NCBI RefSeq assembly: GCF_008728515.1
Contig: NC_044984.1
Coordinates: 119,841,349-119,905,348 of the forward strand
Length of the DNA stretch: 64,000 nt
Reading direction: 5' to 3'
DNA from: Papio anubis
Taxonomy: Eukaryota; Chordata; Mammalia; Primates; Cercopithecidae
Below are positions 11,346-23,100 of this stretch, in pieces. The translations under genes and the position numbers were made by a program. The stretch's first letter is position 1. The number at the start of each line of letters is the position of its first letter. The notes beneath the pieces are model-generated. The model did not search any database. It saw only the letters and a program-made list of their open reading frames with translations, and had not been told where the DNA came from.

Positions 11346-12235
11346 TAGTGATACCAGTTCCATAATACATTCATAGATTTCAAGTGACTGCCTTTGGATG
11401 ACTAAAACGTTCTAAAGTTCTGATTCTCAAGATGGCTGATTTAGAGCAGAAAAAAACATACTTGGGTGTTCTGGTGTGGTTGTAAAACAAAAAGAAAAGT
11501 CTTAATTTTGGCCCCTGAGTCTTCCTGATGACCAGGAGGTTCTCGCTGGCTGAGGGCTATGTCCCTGGTGACATGCAGGTTCATACAGCTCATTCCTGGA
11601 ATGTCTGTGTGGCCACCTCAAGGTCTTTCTGACCAGGTCTTTCCCCACTAATCCATCCAGCTGCTAGTCTAGTCTTCTTGAAACAGCTTTCATCATGACC
11701 TAGTGGTCCTGTTACCTTTCTCAGCAAATCAAAGCAATTGGACGGACTGTTACAGTCATTTTGAGAATCAGAGCTCGAGATGCGGGAAACCCTAGTCCAA
11801 GAGTCAGACGCTGAGACAGTGAACTGAACCGGTAGGCAGCGCTCCCCACGGTCATAGGACAAGAGACCAAGTTTGATGGAACAAAGAGAACACAATGGGT
11901 TCTGTATAGAGAGAATCTAAAAAGGCTTCTCAGAGGAGGTAACTTTTAAATTGGTCCCTAAAGCATGAGTAAGAGTTTAAAAGTGTTTAGAAATACACAT
12001 TTCTGGGAAGATGACCTATTAAACCAATCTGTATGTAATATTAACACTGTATTATATTCATCTTGCAAAATGCTCTTAAATGCAAAAATTTGATGTGGCA
12101 CAGGTAAGGCTTGATAGTGGGGCTGGACGATCCTAGAGTATGGGAGGGTGCATCTGGTTGGGGGCCTCTTTGAGCAGTCTATGCAAAGATGCCAGTGTGG
12201 GAGGAGTTTTCAGGATTTATTGGAAGCAGACCTTC
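11346..12235. other. Unrecognised non-coding stretch
   Basis: No named repeat or gene. The minus-strand open frame at 11590-11895 has no recognisable feature and looks like chance. Confidence 0.4.
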
Positions 12236-12425
12236 CTGATACAACATTTATTGAGCACTACTGTGTGCTAGGTCCTATGCTCTACATTATGCCCTTTAAT
12301 TATCAAAATAGCCAGTGAAGAAGGTACCGCTCTTAGCAACCTTACAGATGCAGAGACTGAGGGTCAGAGATGTTAAGGGCCCATGGCCATGTAACTAGGA
12401 CTGGTGGACCTGGGATTTGAACCCA
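12236..12425 (-). repeat. MIR, antisense
   Basis: 'acatttattgagcactactg', 'cttacagatgcagagactg' and 'ctgggatttgaacccatgc' are the antisense MIR landmarks in order. Directly downstream, 'acagtgcctggcagagtag' reads as a MIR 3' tail in the opposite sense, so two MIRs may abut. Confidence 0.7.
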
Positions 12426-12969
12426 TGCTTCAAGACTCCAGAACAGTGCCTGGCAGAGTAGCCTCTCAACAAGTATATGTTGAATGTTTTAAGTCCAACG
12501 CTCTTTTCTCAGTATCAGAGTAATCTAAAAACAAGAAGTGGATGGGGCCAAAGAGAAACTTTGCCAAAAGTCAGCCCTTTGGTATGATTTTGGTAGCTCC
12601 CTCAGATTCCTGATTTCAGCTACATTGCTCGAGATTACGAGAACCTGGGCCTTAATCACCACATTGCCAGGTTCATGCACTGTAGGTCCTTTGCAGAATG
12701 GAAATAGAGGATAGAGTTTCTCTTAGAAGCTTCAAATGTCATTGAGATTCCAACATGCCCTTTGTTACCAAGTGCAGATTTTATTTCTACTGTAGGATTT
12801 AGCTTTCATAATTTCCTTATACAGGCAAAAATTGAACCAGAGGGAACTGGAGTCTTTCTTTCCGTAGGTCTGCTAGCATGATAATTTAAAACCAGAGCCT
12901 TTGCATCAGATTTCTGATGGGGTGTTGAAGAAACAAACCAAGGGTACCTAGCCAAGTAGATGCTAATGG
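12426..12969. other. Unrecognised non-coding stretch
   Basis: After a possible MIR tail (12440-12490) I see no further element. The AAATGAC Alu target-site copy follows at 12970-12976. Confidence 0.35.
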
Positions 12970-12976
12970 AAATGAC

Positions 12977-13269
12977 TTTTTTTTTCTTAAGAAAGAAGTT
13001 CTCTCTCTGTTACCCAGATTGGAGTGCAGTGGCATGGCCATGGCTCACTGAACTTCTATCTTCTGGGCTCAGTGATCCACCTCAGCCTCCCAAGTAGCTG
13101 GGACTACAGGCATATACCATCATACCTGGCTAATTTTTCAATTATTTTTGTGGATACAGGGTCTTGCTATGTTACCCAGGCTGGTCTCAACCTGCTGAGC
13201 TCAAGTGATCCTCCTGCCTCAGCCTCCCAAAGTATGAGGATTACAGGTGTAAGCCACTGCACCCAGCTG
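12977..13269 (-). mobile_element. Old Alu (J/S-like), antisense
   Basis: Antisense Alu with both arms but many substitutions and a poor T tail. It is flanked by AAATGAC at 12970-12976 and 13271-13277. The diverged CpG sites suggest an early Alu subfamily. Confidence 0.85.
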
Positions 13270-13344
13270 TAAATGACCCTTTATTTGGCCTTTTATATTG
13301 GTATTTTTTAGAAACCCGCGCCTCTCCGTGAAATTGCTTTATTC

Positions 13345-13465
13345 TTATGCCATTATTTTTTATGCATTTATTTATTTATTCACTCATTTATTATTTTGAT
13401 GTATTTATTGCCATTATATCACTATTATTATGACATATCATATTATTATATCATTATTATATATG
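13345..13465. repeat. AT-rich low-complexity tract
   Basis: Imperfect TTTA, TTA and ATT repeats, with almost no G or C. Confidence 0.6.
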
Positions 13466-13940
13466 TTATTATGAAGCCTTCCTCAGATCTGCTGCAAATC
13501 TTTTACAAAAGCAATCAAATGAACCTTTGAGTGGTTGCCTCTGCCCCCCACCCTCCCTCTTCCTTTTTCTCCGTTTCCTAGAGGAAATTCTCCATGATTT
13601 GAAAGTATTCGTTTAACTCAGCCTGCCTCAACCAAGCTCAACTCATACACCATGCCTTTAAATCTAGATAAAAGCTAGTGCGCCCAGTTATTGTTCTCCT
13701 TTTGGGTGAGAAGAAACCTTCTGTGTCTTTTGAAATGACATTTTATTTGATATGTGGCCAACATCCTGCGTTGCTTTTCACAGGTACAGGCACACGTGGT
13801 CCCATGCTATGTTGACTGTGAGCGGTTTGCAGCCTGTACCTGAGTGTGGCTAGTTAGGCAACCTGCTGGTGTGTGCAGAAGGGGTGTGCAGTCTTCACCC
13901 CTGAAGATATTCCTCTGTCTTATCACATGATCCTCCTTTA
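13466..13940. other. Unrecognised non-coding stretch
   Basis: No repeat or gene recognised; a polypyrimidine stretch is at 13545-13575. Confidence 0.35.
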
Positions 13941-14835
13941 AAAATAATAGACTTTATTTTTCAGAATGGTTATAGATTTACAGAAAAATTGGGCATATAC
14001 TACAGGAATTTCTTGTGTAAGCTTCCCTTTCACTCCATACCCAGTTTCCCCTACCATTAGTATGGTATATTTGTTACAATTAATGAACCAATACTGATAA
14101 TGTTGTCATTAACTGGAGTCCATAGTTTATTCAGATTTCCTTAATTTTTTCCTAATGTCCTCTTTCTTTTTTGTTTTGAAAGGGAGTCTCACTCTGTCTC
14201 CCAGGCTGGAACGCAGTGGCACGATCTCAGCTCACTGCAACCTCCGCCTCCTAGGTTCAAGCAATCCTCCTGCCTCAGCCTCCTAAGTCACTGGGACTAC
14301 AGGCATGCACTACCATGCCTGGATATATATATAATTTTTTGTAGAGATGGGGTTTTACCATGTTGGCCTGGCGTTTTCAAACCTCTGATCTCACGTGATC
14401 CACCTGCCTCGGCCTCCCAAAGTGCTGGGATTTCAGGCATCAGCCACCACGTCCAGCCCTAATGTCCTCTTTCTGTTCCAGGATCCCACATGACACTTAG
14501 TCATCATGTCTCCTGAGGCTTCTCTTGGCTGTGACAGTTTCTCAGCTTTTCCTTGTTTTAGATGACCTTGACAGATGGTCTTGAGGAACACTGGTCAGGG
14601 ATTGTATTGAATGCCCCTTTATTGAAACTTGTCCAATTTTTTTTTTAACGTAACTAAACTGAGGTTATAGGTTTTTGGGAGGTAGGCCACAGAGGTAAGG
14701 TGCTATTTTCATCATATATCAGGCAGGGTACATGCTACCAACATGATTTATGACTGTCGACCCTGGTGGCCTGCCTGATGTTGTGTTGCCAGGTTTCTCC
14801 ACTGTAAAGTTACTTTTCCCTGCTTCCCCCCTTTC
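13941..14835 (-). mobile_element. L1M 3'UTR region, antisense, split by an Alu
   Basis: The two flanks of the Alu at 14168-14458 are contiguous L1 3' sequence, joined across a 16-bp duplication. The left part ('ttacagaaaaattgggcat') matches the L1 at 10240. The right part includes 'cttgacagatggtcttgag'. The right boundary is approximate. Confidence 0.6.
14168..14458 (-). mobile_element. AluS-like insertion, antisense, 16-bp target-site duplication
   Basis: Full-length antisense Alu inside L1 sequence. CTAATGTCCTCTTTCT at 14152-14167 is repeated exactly at 14459-14474, proving retrotransposition into the older L1. Confidence 0.92.
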
Positions 14836-14967
14836 CACACTGTGCTCTTTGCAAGGAGGGCACAGTGCGTGCAGCCCACACTGAAGGGTGGGGAGTTATG
14901 CTCCCTCCTTAAGGGTGAAGTATCTACAGATGTATTTGGAATTCTTCTTGCAGCTCCACTTTAATTT

Positions 14968-15261
14968 TTTTTTTTTTTTTGAGATGGAGTCTCGCTCTGT
15001 CACCCAGGCTGGAGTGCAGTGGCCGGATCTCAGCTCACTGCAAGCTCCGCCTCCCGAGTTCACGCCATTCTCCTGCCTCAGCCTCCCGAGTAGCTGGGAC
15101 TACAGGCGTCCGCCACCTCGCCCGGCTAGTTTTTTGTATTTTTTAGTAGAGACGGGGTTTCACCATGTTAACCAGGATGGTCTCGATCTCCTGACCTCGT
15201 GATCCGCCCGTCTCAGCCTCCCAAAGTGCTGGGATTACAGGCTTGAGCCACCGCGCCCGGC
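14968..15261 (-). mobile_element. AluY (Old World monkey type), antisense
   Basis: Full-length with low divergence. The plus strand reads 'caggcttgagccaccgcg' and 'ggccggatctcagc', variants typical of cercopithecoid AluY. A perfect 14-bp duplication CTCCACTTTAATTT lies at 14954-14967 and 15262-15275. Many CpGs are intact, so the insertion is relatively young. Confidence 0.95.
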
Positions 15262-15284
15262 CTCCACTTTAATTTCTGATGCGA

Positions 15285-15430
15285 ATTGCAACGAGTCCTT
15301 GAGCTCTGGGAGTGAAGGGACTGTGTTTCCTTCCACAGTGAATCACTGTTACCCAGCACTGTACCGTGCCTGACTGTGCCTGACACATATCCTTCATAAA
15401 ATATTACTAAATGAATGAATAATGCAGGAT
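15285..15430 (+). repeat. L2 3' end, sense
   Basis: 'gggactgtgtttccttcc', 'gtgcctgacacatatcc' and 'taaatgaatgaataatgc' are the L2 3' terminal landmarks. Confidence 0.6.
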
Positions 15431-15879
15431 GATTTGTTTAGGCACACCTGCCCTCTTATAAATTTCCCTTCCACCCCCTAACAGATTGGACCGTAGCTGT
15501 GGGGTTGTCAGGTGAGCGCACTGGCCAGGGCTGTCGGCACACTGGAGAGCTAGATGTCACATCATTGATCAGAGTTTCACGGTAGCTCATGTGGATCATG
15601 ATGTGAAATGTGCAGGGAGCTAAAACAGGGTCATGTGATAGAGGGGCCTGGGGCTACTGGAGATAGTGTGGGCAGGAAACCCGGTCCAGGGAAATGCTGT
15701 TGGCTCTGAGATGGGAGGAATGAGGAGAAGCCAGCCACTCAGTGACCTGGGGAAGGACTTTCTAGGCAGAGAGAAGAGCAGCTGCAAAGGCTCCCAGGGA
15801 AGGTGGAGCCAGGTTGGTAGGTTGAAGGCCTGGGCAGCACAGAAATCACAGGATCCAGCTGAGCTTGAGCCAGGTCTCC
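15431..15879. other. Unrecognised non-coding stretch
   Basis: The 138-codon open frame starting at 15666 runs into the next repeat and has no protein signature. Confidence 0.35.
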
Positions 15880-16480
15880 ACGACAGTCATCTCTGCATCT
15901 GGCATCCTGTGCTTCAGTTCAGCAGATGTCTATCAAGTGCCACCCACCTTCTGAGTGCTGTTTTGGGTTCTGGAAAGTCAGTTGGGAACAAAACCAGTGA
16001 GTCGGTCCTGGCTCTCCCGGAACTTACATCTATAGAAAGGAATATGATGTCAGGTGGTGATAAAAGCGAACAAGAAAAATAAGGCAGGTAAATGGACAGA
16101 GTGACTGGGAGGTTCTACATCAGATAGGGCAGTCAGGAGGGCCTCTGTGATGAGCAGAGCCTTGAAGGGAGTGTGGGGAGGAGCCGTGGAGAGACGTGGG
16201 AGGAGACTCTCCCCAGAGTCCCTGAGGTGGCCAGCCCCGGTGTGGTTAGGGGTCGAGCTGGCATGGAGTGAGGGAGGGGGCAGCGGGGACCAGGTCAGCA
16301 AGGTGCCAAGGGCTGAATTTTATAGGACTTCATAGGCTCTGAAAAGACTTTGGATTTTATTCTGCATAGGATGAGCAGCTACTGCAGGGCTTTGAGGGAA
16401 ATGATGTGATCTACTTTACATTTTTTGAAAGATCTGCTTGGAGGAGCAAGGGTGGAGCCTGGGAGCCCAGGTGAGGGCTG
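15880..16480 (+). repeat. Old repeat, unassigned family R1 (copy 1)
   Basis: Landmarks are 'atgatgtcaggtggtgat', 'agggcagtcaggagggcct', 'ggattttattctgca' and 'gtgatctactttacat'. The same series appears at 20260-20680, 54240-54545 and weakly at 59060-59200, so it is a dispersed family. I recognise the consensus pattern but not its name. Open frames here are repeat-derived. Confidence 0.5.
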
Positions 16481-17109
16481 TTGCCATCATCCAGGAGCTG
16501 TAATTGAAATGGAACTTGCCTTTTTGCTTGTTGCCTTGGTAATGGGGAGTCCCCTTCATGTTAATGATGATGTGATGAGAAAAGCTGCATGTAACCGAAT
16601 GATGGTAAACAGGCAGAGAAGCAAATGGTCTGGTGAACTGTACTTCGGTGGAAAGACAGCAGCCCCCTGGGAAGGATTTATGGAAGGCTTTGAGCATGGG
16701 CAGAAGGTGAGAGTGTCTGGAGAATGTCTGGGATAAGGACCGAGACATCGTACTGAGTGACATGCTTAGGACTAGATTGCTTTGTGTGGATGTCCTCAGT
16801 ATAAATAAACCAGGTCTTCCTGTGGGCCATGGCCGCTTTTCTTCCCCCTGACTCTACTCCTATGGGCAGGAATACCCCGGACTGGGAGGAAGCTGTGCTT
16901 AGCCTTCCAGGATTGCGGCTTTGGGGTGGTAGCCATGATGGCAGCCAGCTGGCTTGTCCTTGGTGCTCCGAGGTGTATAGAGGGGATCTCAGTGAGTAGA
17001 CAGGGAGTCAGTGAACGGTGAGGTGGGACAAGGGGTTGGTTGGCTTGAGATACAATCTGCAATGCGGAAGGCTCGTGGTGGGTGGACAGCCATTGGTCAT
17101 GGGATTCTT
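16481..17109. other. Unrecognised stretch, possibly more of R1
   Basis: 16660-16720 ('tggaaggctttgagcatgg') may extend the repeat at 15880-16480. The rest is not recognised. Confidence 0.3.
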
Positions 17110-17235
17110 AGGGCCTGCAGTCTGAAGCCTGGGGACTCTGAGACCTGGATTCTGCTCTGGAAACCTCTGGTGACTTTACTGCAGTGTCCACCTCCTTTCT
17201 CTGGGTCTTGCTTTTGCCATGTGTGAAACCGGGGG
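17110..17235 (+). repeat. MIR, sense, degraded
   Basis: 'gagacctggattctgctct', 'ggtgactttactgcag' and 'ctctgggtcttgcttttgc' parallel the central MIR sequence. Confidence 0.5.
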
Positions 17236-17602
17236 CCGTGTTTTTAAATGCCCTTTTTCCTGTGCTAGGGAGACAGTTCTGATCCTGGGACGTGGATCAT
17301 GGGTGCCCTACTCTCATGCTCCCGGGGTGTTGGTGGGGGGTGACAGGGGCTTCATTTTGTATACGCTGTTTGGGGAATTACTTTTGCGAATCCTGTAAGC
17401 AAAAGCAAGGTTGGGCAGACGCCACAGTCAGCCAGGTCTGCATGGTCGGCCAGGCTGGTTACAGCTCTAGCATTCAGTCAGGCACATCTATTATTTTAAT
17501 TGGAACATCACCACTGTAATCACACAAGCTTGGGAAATTGGAACCTGGAGGAAGCATTCTTTTATTGAAAGACAATAGTGAATGGGCCAAGGAATTCCTT
17601 GC

Positions 17603-17650
17603 AAAAAAAAAAAAATATATATATATATCTATATATGGAGAGAGAGAGGG
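17603..17650 (+). repeat. Compound A-tract / TA / GA microsatellite
   Basis: A run of 13 A leads into alternating TA and then GAGA repeats. Confidence 0.75.
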
Positions 17651-18714
17651 TTAGAATGTGGCCTGTGATGCCCATGGCTTGCTGCCTAGCCAAGGGATGG
17701 GGCCTGTTGTTTATGAGCGTTACTTTTGCTGGTTGGGAGCATTTTTAGAATTTCATTTCTGATATATCAACTTGCTTACTTAACAAGCAGTGCATTAAAA
17801 AGCATGAAAACTGACAAGTACTGGCTTGTCCGTCCCTTTGATGGGCCGACTGTGGTGGAATCGGCATCTGGTATCTGTTGGTGCGATGCTTGGTGCATAC
17901 ATGTCGACACTGATTGTACTCAGATTAATCTTCTATGTGAGAATGTTTTCCCTTCCCAGGAGTATTATTCTGGGCTCTGCAGACACACTTCATAGTTTAC
18001 TCATTTGGTCTATAAGCAGTGGACAAAAGCACTTCAGAGCGAAATGCCAATTTGGCCAAGGAAAGTGGGAACGAGAAGGAGGCCTTTCCTTAAGCACTTG
18101 TGTCTTACTTTAAGCAAGTGTTGGAGCAGACACTTTATGTCTTCTAAGAATGCTGAGTGCCCCACACTGTGCATGGTGAGTCCTGCCAGTGACTTCTGAG
18201 TCAGCCAGTGTCCTTGCAGTGTGCTCATTTTTAAATGTTTTTAATAACTGCCGGTTTATGGGATTTAGACCTGGCCACAAAGATCACCACATCCTTCATT
18301 AGTTTGCAAGGACTGGAATGAGTGAAGCTTCCCCAGATGCTTGTAAAGGTATTGGCTGTGGAACATCGCGGTCATTGGGGCAATGCTGGAAGCTTTTAGG
18401 AAGGAGGTGTCCCCTGACTTGAACTCCAAATGGCTTTATTTCTGGAATGACATTCTGGTCATCCCTCTTTCAAACACTCGCCGGCTCATCTGGGATTTCT
18501 GTGCCACAAGTCTCAGCTGACTGCCCTCCCTAGAACGATACCCTGAGGCTAGACAACGATATTTTGCATTTTCTATCCTCTGCTGATGCTGAAACCTTTT
18601 TCTTAAAGTTTGCAACGTAATGCCATGTCATTACTCTTTTCCTTTCTCTTTTGTTTTGCCTTGGCAGGGGGCTCTCCAAATTGAATATTACCTATGAGAT
18701 CTTTGTGGGTGTAT
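17651..18714. other. Unrecognised non-coding stretch
   Basis: No repeat recognised. A strong pyrimidine tract ends in CTTGGCAG at 18659-18667, but no convincing donor or open exon follows, so no gene is called. Confidence 0.4.
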
Positions 18715-19180
18715 TACTTTCCTGTTGCTGACATAACAGATGATCAAAAACTTCGTGGTTTCACAGGACATACATTTATTCTTTCTTAGGTCTGAAAGTC
18801 AGAAGTCAAATAAATTTCGCTGGGTGTAAGTCAAGGCATTGCAGAGTTGCCTCCCTCCTGACAGCTCTCTGGGAAGGTCTGTTTTTTCACCTTTTCCCGC
18901 TTGTAGGGACTGCCCACATTCCTTGGCGGGTGGCCCTGTATCACTCTGACCTCTGCTGCCATGGTCGTGTCTCCTTCCCTGACTCTGACACTCCTGTCCC
19001 CCTCTAGTAAGGACCAGTGTGTTCACGTCAGGCTTACCTGCTAACCCAGATAATCTCCCGACCCCAGCAGCCTTCATCTAACCACATCTGCAAATTCCCT
19101 TTGACCATGTAGGGCACCGTGTTCACAGGTTCTGGGGATTAGGACGTGGCCGTCTTATGGGGCCACCATTCTGTGTATTC
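18715..19180 (-). mobile_element. MLT1-type LTR, antisense, diverged
   Basis: 'cttcgtggtttcacaggac' near the left and 'ggggattaggacgtgg' near the right are antisense counterparts of the element at 21130. A left-edge 'cctgttgctgacataac' supports the 3' end. Old. Confidence 0.55.
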
Positions 19181-20259
19181 ACAGTCTGTAATGTGCGTGT
19201 CCTGCGCCTGTCCGGGGTCAGCTGGCTTCTATCTGGGTTTGGCCCTTGGGAGGCCATGGTGGGAGATTAGAGGGTGGGGGAAGATGGGGCATCCCTCCCC
19301 ATCCCAGCCTCAGTGGCTGCCTTGGCAGTGGCTCCCCACAACCCCTGATTCCAGCCCCTACAGGAGGCTCCGGCTGTGGTCAGGTGTCAGGTTTCATCAG
19401 GGGGTCCCCAGGCTCTGGCCACTGCCAGTTCTCCCTTGCCCTTTCAGCCTAGTGGTGGTCGCGACTTCTTGCTGTTCTAATCTCTGTGTTTTTTCACCAT
19501 CCTGTCTGCCTTCTCAGGTTTTCCTTCGCTTGGGTGACCAACTCCCTGCACCGAATTCCTTTTATTGTAAACTCCTGAAGTGGCGTGTGTTTCTTGTGCA
19601 CACTGGTCTGATGCAGCGGGATCAGGAGCAAAGAGCTCCTCCTCACGCGGAAACTTCTTTTGCATGTAAAACTCAGAGTGCATGAGGAGAGAAGTCTGGG
19701 CCTCCTGAAACAGCCCTGGACTCTTTCTTACTAAGCGTTTGGGGAAACCCTCGGGAAAATCCCCTTGTCGGGGGCTCAGGTGTCCCCTCACCCTCCGCAC
19801 CTGTGCTCTGTAGAGACTGTCTCTTCTTAAGGGGAGCAGGGAGGAGAAGATTGGGACCACTGTCTCTCGTTCCCTGATAAATCTTGCTCAACGTGTTCCT
19901 TCCAAAATGAAACTGAGGGCTGAAATGTGTGGCCGTGAACCCCCCGTCTCACGTCCCTGGCTGGAAAGCCCCAGTTGCTCTTCTGAATTACGTCTGTATG
20001 AATAAGCAAGGCAGACCTTTGACCCTTTGATGTCCAAAGAAGGCAGGTGAGAGCCTTGATCAGTTGCCACGAAGGGCCTAGAATGTCTGTCACAGGGACC
20101 ATTATTAAAGAGAGACTGGGGTGCGGAAGGTGTGGAGCCCTCGGCCCCACCCCCCCGGGGCTGGGACGGCCCCCAGGTTTTCTGCAGGGGAGGGTGTTGG
20201 ACACATCCTCCCTGGTCGCCAAGCAAGGACATACCAGCCCCAGCGTTCAGGACTGCTTA
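19181..20259. other. Unrecognised GC-moderate non-coding stretch
   Basis: Several open frames on both strands overlap (19146-19685 plus; 19477-20232 minus) without any motif or splice frame I trust. No repeat is named. Confidence 0.4.
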
Positions 20260-20680
20260 GAAACATTTATTCATTCCGCACATATTACGGAGCCCTCCCA
20301 AGAGCCAAGCACTAGTATAGGTGCTGAATTTACCACACTGAAAAAAACGGCCAATGTCTTTCCTCCGTGAAGTTTATATTCTAGTGGGAGGAAACAGACA
20401 ATAATAAAGATTTATTAACAGATGGAAGAAAGTCTTAGGGAGAAAAATAAAGCAGGAGATAAGAATGGAGAATGCTGGTGTAGGGAAATCCCTGATTTTG
20501 GGGCAGGAAGTCAGGGATGAGCTCACTGTGAAGAGGTGCTGGACTGGAGGTCTGAGAGATGGGAGGGAGGGGACAAGTGGACTCCCCGGGGCAGGAGGAG
20601 CTAAATGGAGGGGACCTCTCCTAAACAGGGCAGCAGGGAGGCCTGTGGGGCTAGGGCAGATGGAGCAGAGGTAGAGTCAG
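20260..20680 (+). repeat. Old repeat, unassigned family R1 (copy 2)
   Basis: 'gaagtttatattctagtg', 'gaaacagacaataataaag' and 'aaaataaagcaggagat' match the same family as 15880-16480. The left edge resembles a SINE/LINE2-like 'acatttattcattcc' start. Confidence 0.5.
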
Positions 20681-20879
20681 AAGGTCTTGGTGCTGATGTC
20701 TGCCTCTCCATCTTGCCCCTTGGTGCCCCACAGGGAGGTCCTCTGCTTCCCTAACAACAGTCTCCCATGAGCTTTGAAGACATCCTTTCCTCCCTTCTGT
20801 TCCGAGGTAAGGCATCTGGTGGGCATTGTGGTCTTTGCCTCTTTCCATCCTCTCCCTGTGCGTGGTCGTGTTCCAGTGG

Positions 20880-21005
20880 AAAGTAGAAAGAGTTTGGGCT
20901 CTGGAGCCCAACTGCCTGAACTGCATTCTCAGCTGTGCCTCTTACTAACTGTGTGAGCATGAGCACGTTGTATGAAGCTCATTGTCAAAATTAGGATCCT
21001 AATGG
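20880..21005 (+). repeat. MIR, sense
   Basis: 'tttgggctctggagcccaa', 'cttactaactgtgtgagca' and 'tgtcaaaattaggatcct' are MIR landmarks in order. Confidence 0.7.
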
Positions 21006-21129
21006 CTGCACCACAGGTGTCTTGGGATGCCCAAGGGAGTGATGTGGAAGCTACAAGCCCAGCACACCAGATGCTCCGTCCATCCCAGCCTCACCATTTG
21101 CCGCGCTCTCTTCCTGTTATGGAATCGTA

Positions 21130-21545
21130 CCTCTTCCGCTGTACCACACACACAGCCTTATTTGGAGATAGGCTCATCGGAGTTGTAATTATTTAAGATG
21201 AGGTTACACTGGAGTTGGGTGGGACCTAATCCAAGATGACTGGTGTCTTTTAAAAAGGGGGGAAGTTTGGACACAGATATGCACATAGGCAGAACATCGT
21301 GTGAAGGCAGAGGGCAGTGATGCATCTACAAACCAAGGAACATCAAAGATTGCCGGCAACTACCAGAAGCGAAGGGAGAGGCACAGGACAGGTTCTCCCT
21401 CACAGCTCTCAGAATGGGGAGACCTTGCCACACCTTCATCTTGGACTTCCAGGCTCCAGAACTTCAAGGGAATAAATGTCTGTGGTTTAAGCCACTCAAC
21501 TGGTGGTACTTTGTTATGGCAGCCCCAGGAGGCTAATCCACTTGC
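21130..21545 (+). mobile_element. MLT1-type MaLR LTR, sense
   Basis: 'cttatttggagatagg', 'gatgactggtgtctttt', 'cttggacttccaggctcc' and 'ggtttaagccactcaac' follow the LTR order, ending in 'ggaggctaatcca'. Confidence 0.7.
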
Positions 21546-22094
21546 CTTCATCTTTTTTTTGTCCACCTCCTTGGAACATAGACCTGTGGCTGAACTATTT
21601 ATAGTCAGGTGGCTGGTGTGGTCCCAGCCCATCTTCTCCAAGTCTCAGAAGCATCTCCCCAGAATATGCAAGTCCCTTCTGCCACCCGCAAGTATCCTCT
21701 TTGGATGCCACGTGGCTTTTGACCCTCAAGCCAGGGTCATCTCTGGAGCACAGGTGTGTTCAGGTCTCTAATTCTAGTGGGTGCAGTTTTCAAGGGCCAG
21801 ACCACACCCTTGTTTAGCTGATAGGATTTGGCTATGAGCTTCTACAAAAGAGAGAGACTCAGATAACATCTAAACCTCAATACAGATGTCTTTGCACCCA
21901 CTATCCACTCAGGAGGGGCTGTCTGGGAGGGAGCATGGTATTGAGGCAGAGTGACCCGCTCCTCCCAAGTTTGGATCTGCTTTCTCTGACCTGCTCATGG
22001 TGTGAACATTCCCTTGGGCTGACTAGGATTCTGATGCTGGCAGATCTGAAATCTTAAGGTAACATGACTTTAACACAAGGCAGCTACTTTAAAC
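21546..22094. other. Unrecognised non-coding stretch
   Basis: No repeat family or exon recognised. Confidence 0.35.
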
Positions 22095-22765
22095 AAAAGG
22101 GATGGACATTTGGGTTGTTTTCACTTTGTGGTTATTGTGCATAGTGCTGCTATAAACAATCCTGTATAAGTTTTTGTTTGAACACCTGTTTTCAGTTCTT
22201 TTGGGTAGGTGCCTAGGAGTGGAATTGCTGGTTCATATGGTAATTCTATGTTTAATTTATTGAGGAACTGCCAAACTGTTTTTCACAGTGGCTGCACCAT
22301 TTTACATTCCTACCAGCGATGTAAGAGGGTTTCCATTTCTCCACATGCTTGTATGGATAAAGAAAAATGTAGTGTCTCCATATACTGGGATGTTATTCAG
22401 CCATGAAAAGGAATGAAGCAGAAACACATACTACAACACAGAGGTACCTTGCAAACATGACGCTGAGGGAAAGAAGCCAGACGTAAAGGGCCATACGGTG
22501 TGTGATTCCGTTTATACGAAATGTCCAGAATAAGCAAATCTATAGAGGCAGACAGCAGAGCAGGGTTGCCGGGGTGCTGGGAGCAGGGCTAATGGGGAGT
22601 GCTGCTGAATGAACATGGGTTTCCCTCTTGGGGTGACAAAAACATTCTGGAGTTGGCTGGTGATGACTGCACAGCATTGTGAATGCACTTAATGCCATTG
22701 ACTTGCTTGCTTTACAATGGTAAATTTTGTGTTCCATTTATTTTACCACAATAAAAGTAAAGCAA
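22095..22765 (+). mobile_element. L1M 3' end with 5' inversion (twin priming)
   Basis: 22100-22352 is L1 sequence in antisense ('gatggacatttgggttg', 'gaggaactgccaaactg'). From 22353 the sequence switches to sense L1 3' end ('gttattcagccatgaaaag', 'ttaccacaataaaag') and ends in an A-rich tail. The two halves are neighbouring parts of the element joined head to head, which is the twin-priming signature. Possible target-site copies are AACAAAAGGG near 22092 and AACAAAGGGG near 22764. Confidence 0.75.
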
Positions 22766-23084
22766 CAAAGGGGGAGAAGACTTTTCTCTGCAAAAGTCTC
22801 TTGTAATGTGCTTTATGGCAACTTTAAGGGATGTTCAAAGGCTGTTTCTAATGTAGTTTTTCACCTTCCGTGTAGTCTTTCAAACTAAACTCCTACAAGT
22901 ATCAACTGCATTCTTCTCCCTTTATTGAGACTTTCCAAGAATTAAACGTATTTTTAAGAATTCAAAGGTAGTGTCTAATACCATCAGAGCTGATATGTCC
23001 ATCTGAGCAGTAACTCTGTAAGGAAGGAGGTTTTTGGAGATTGGCAACGGTTCTGCATTTAATTCCGGAGAGGTGTTAACTCTT
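22766..23084. other. Unrecognised non-coding stretch
   Basis: No element named. The target site of the next Alu begins at 23085. Confidence 0.35.
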
Positions 23085-23100
23085 AAGAACTAACACTCTT

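Noticed and set aside
15666..16082. 138-codon open frame
   Set aside because: Half of it is an old dispersed repeat; no protein signature.
18659..18710. Exon after strong pyrimidine tract ending CTTGGCAG
   Set aside because: No convincing donor within a sensible distance and the next element is an LTR.
19146..20232. Cluster of overlapping frames on both strands as a gene
   Set aside because: Frames conflict with each other, lack domains and lack splice logic; moderate GC content explains them.
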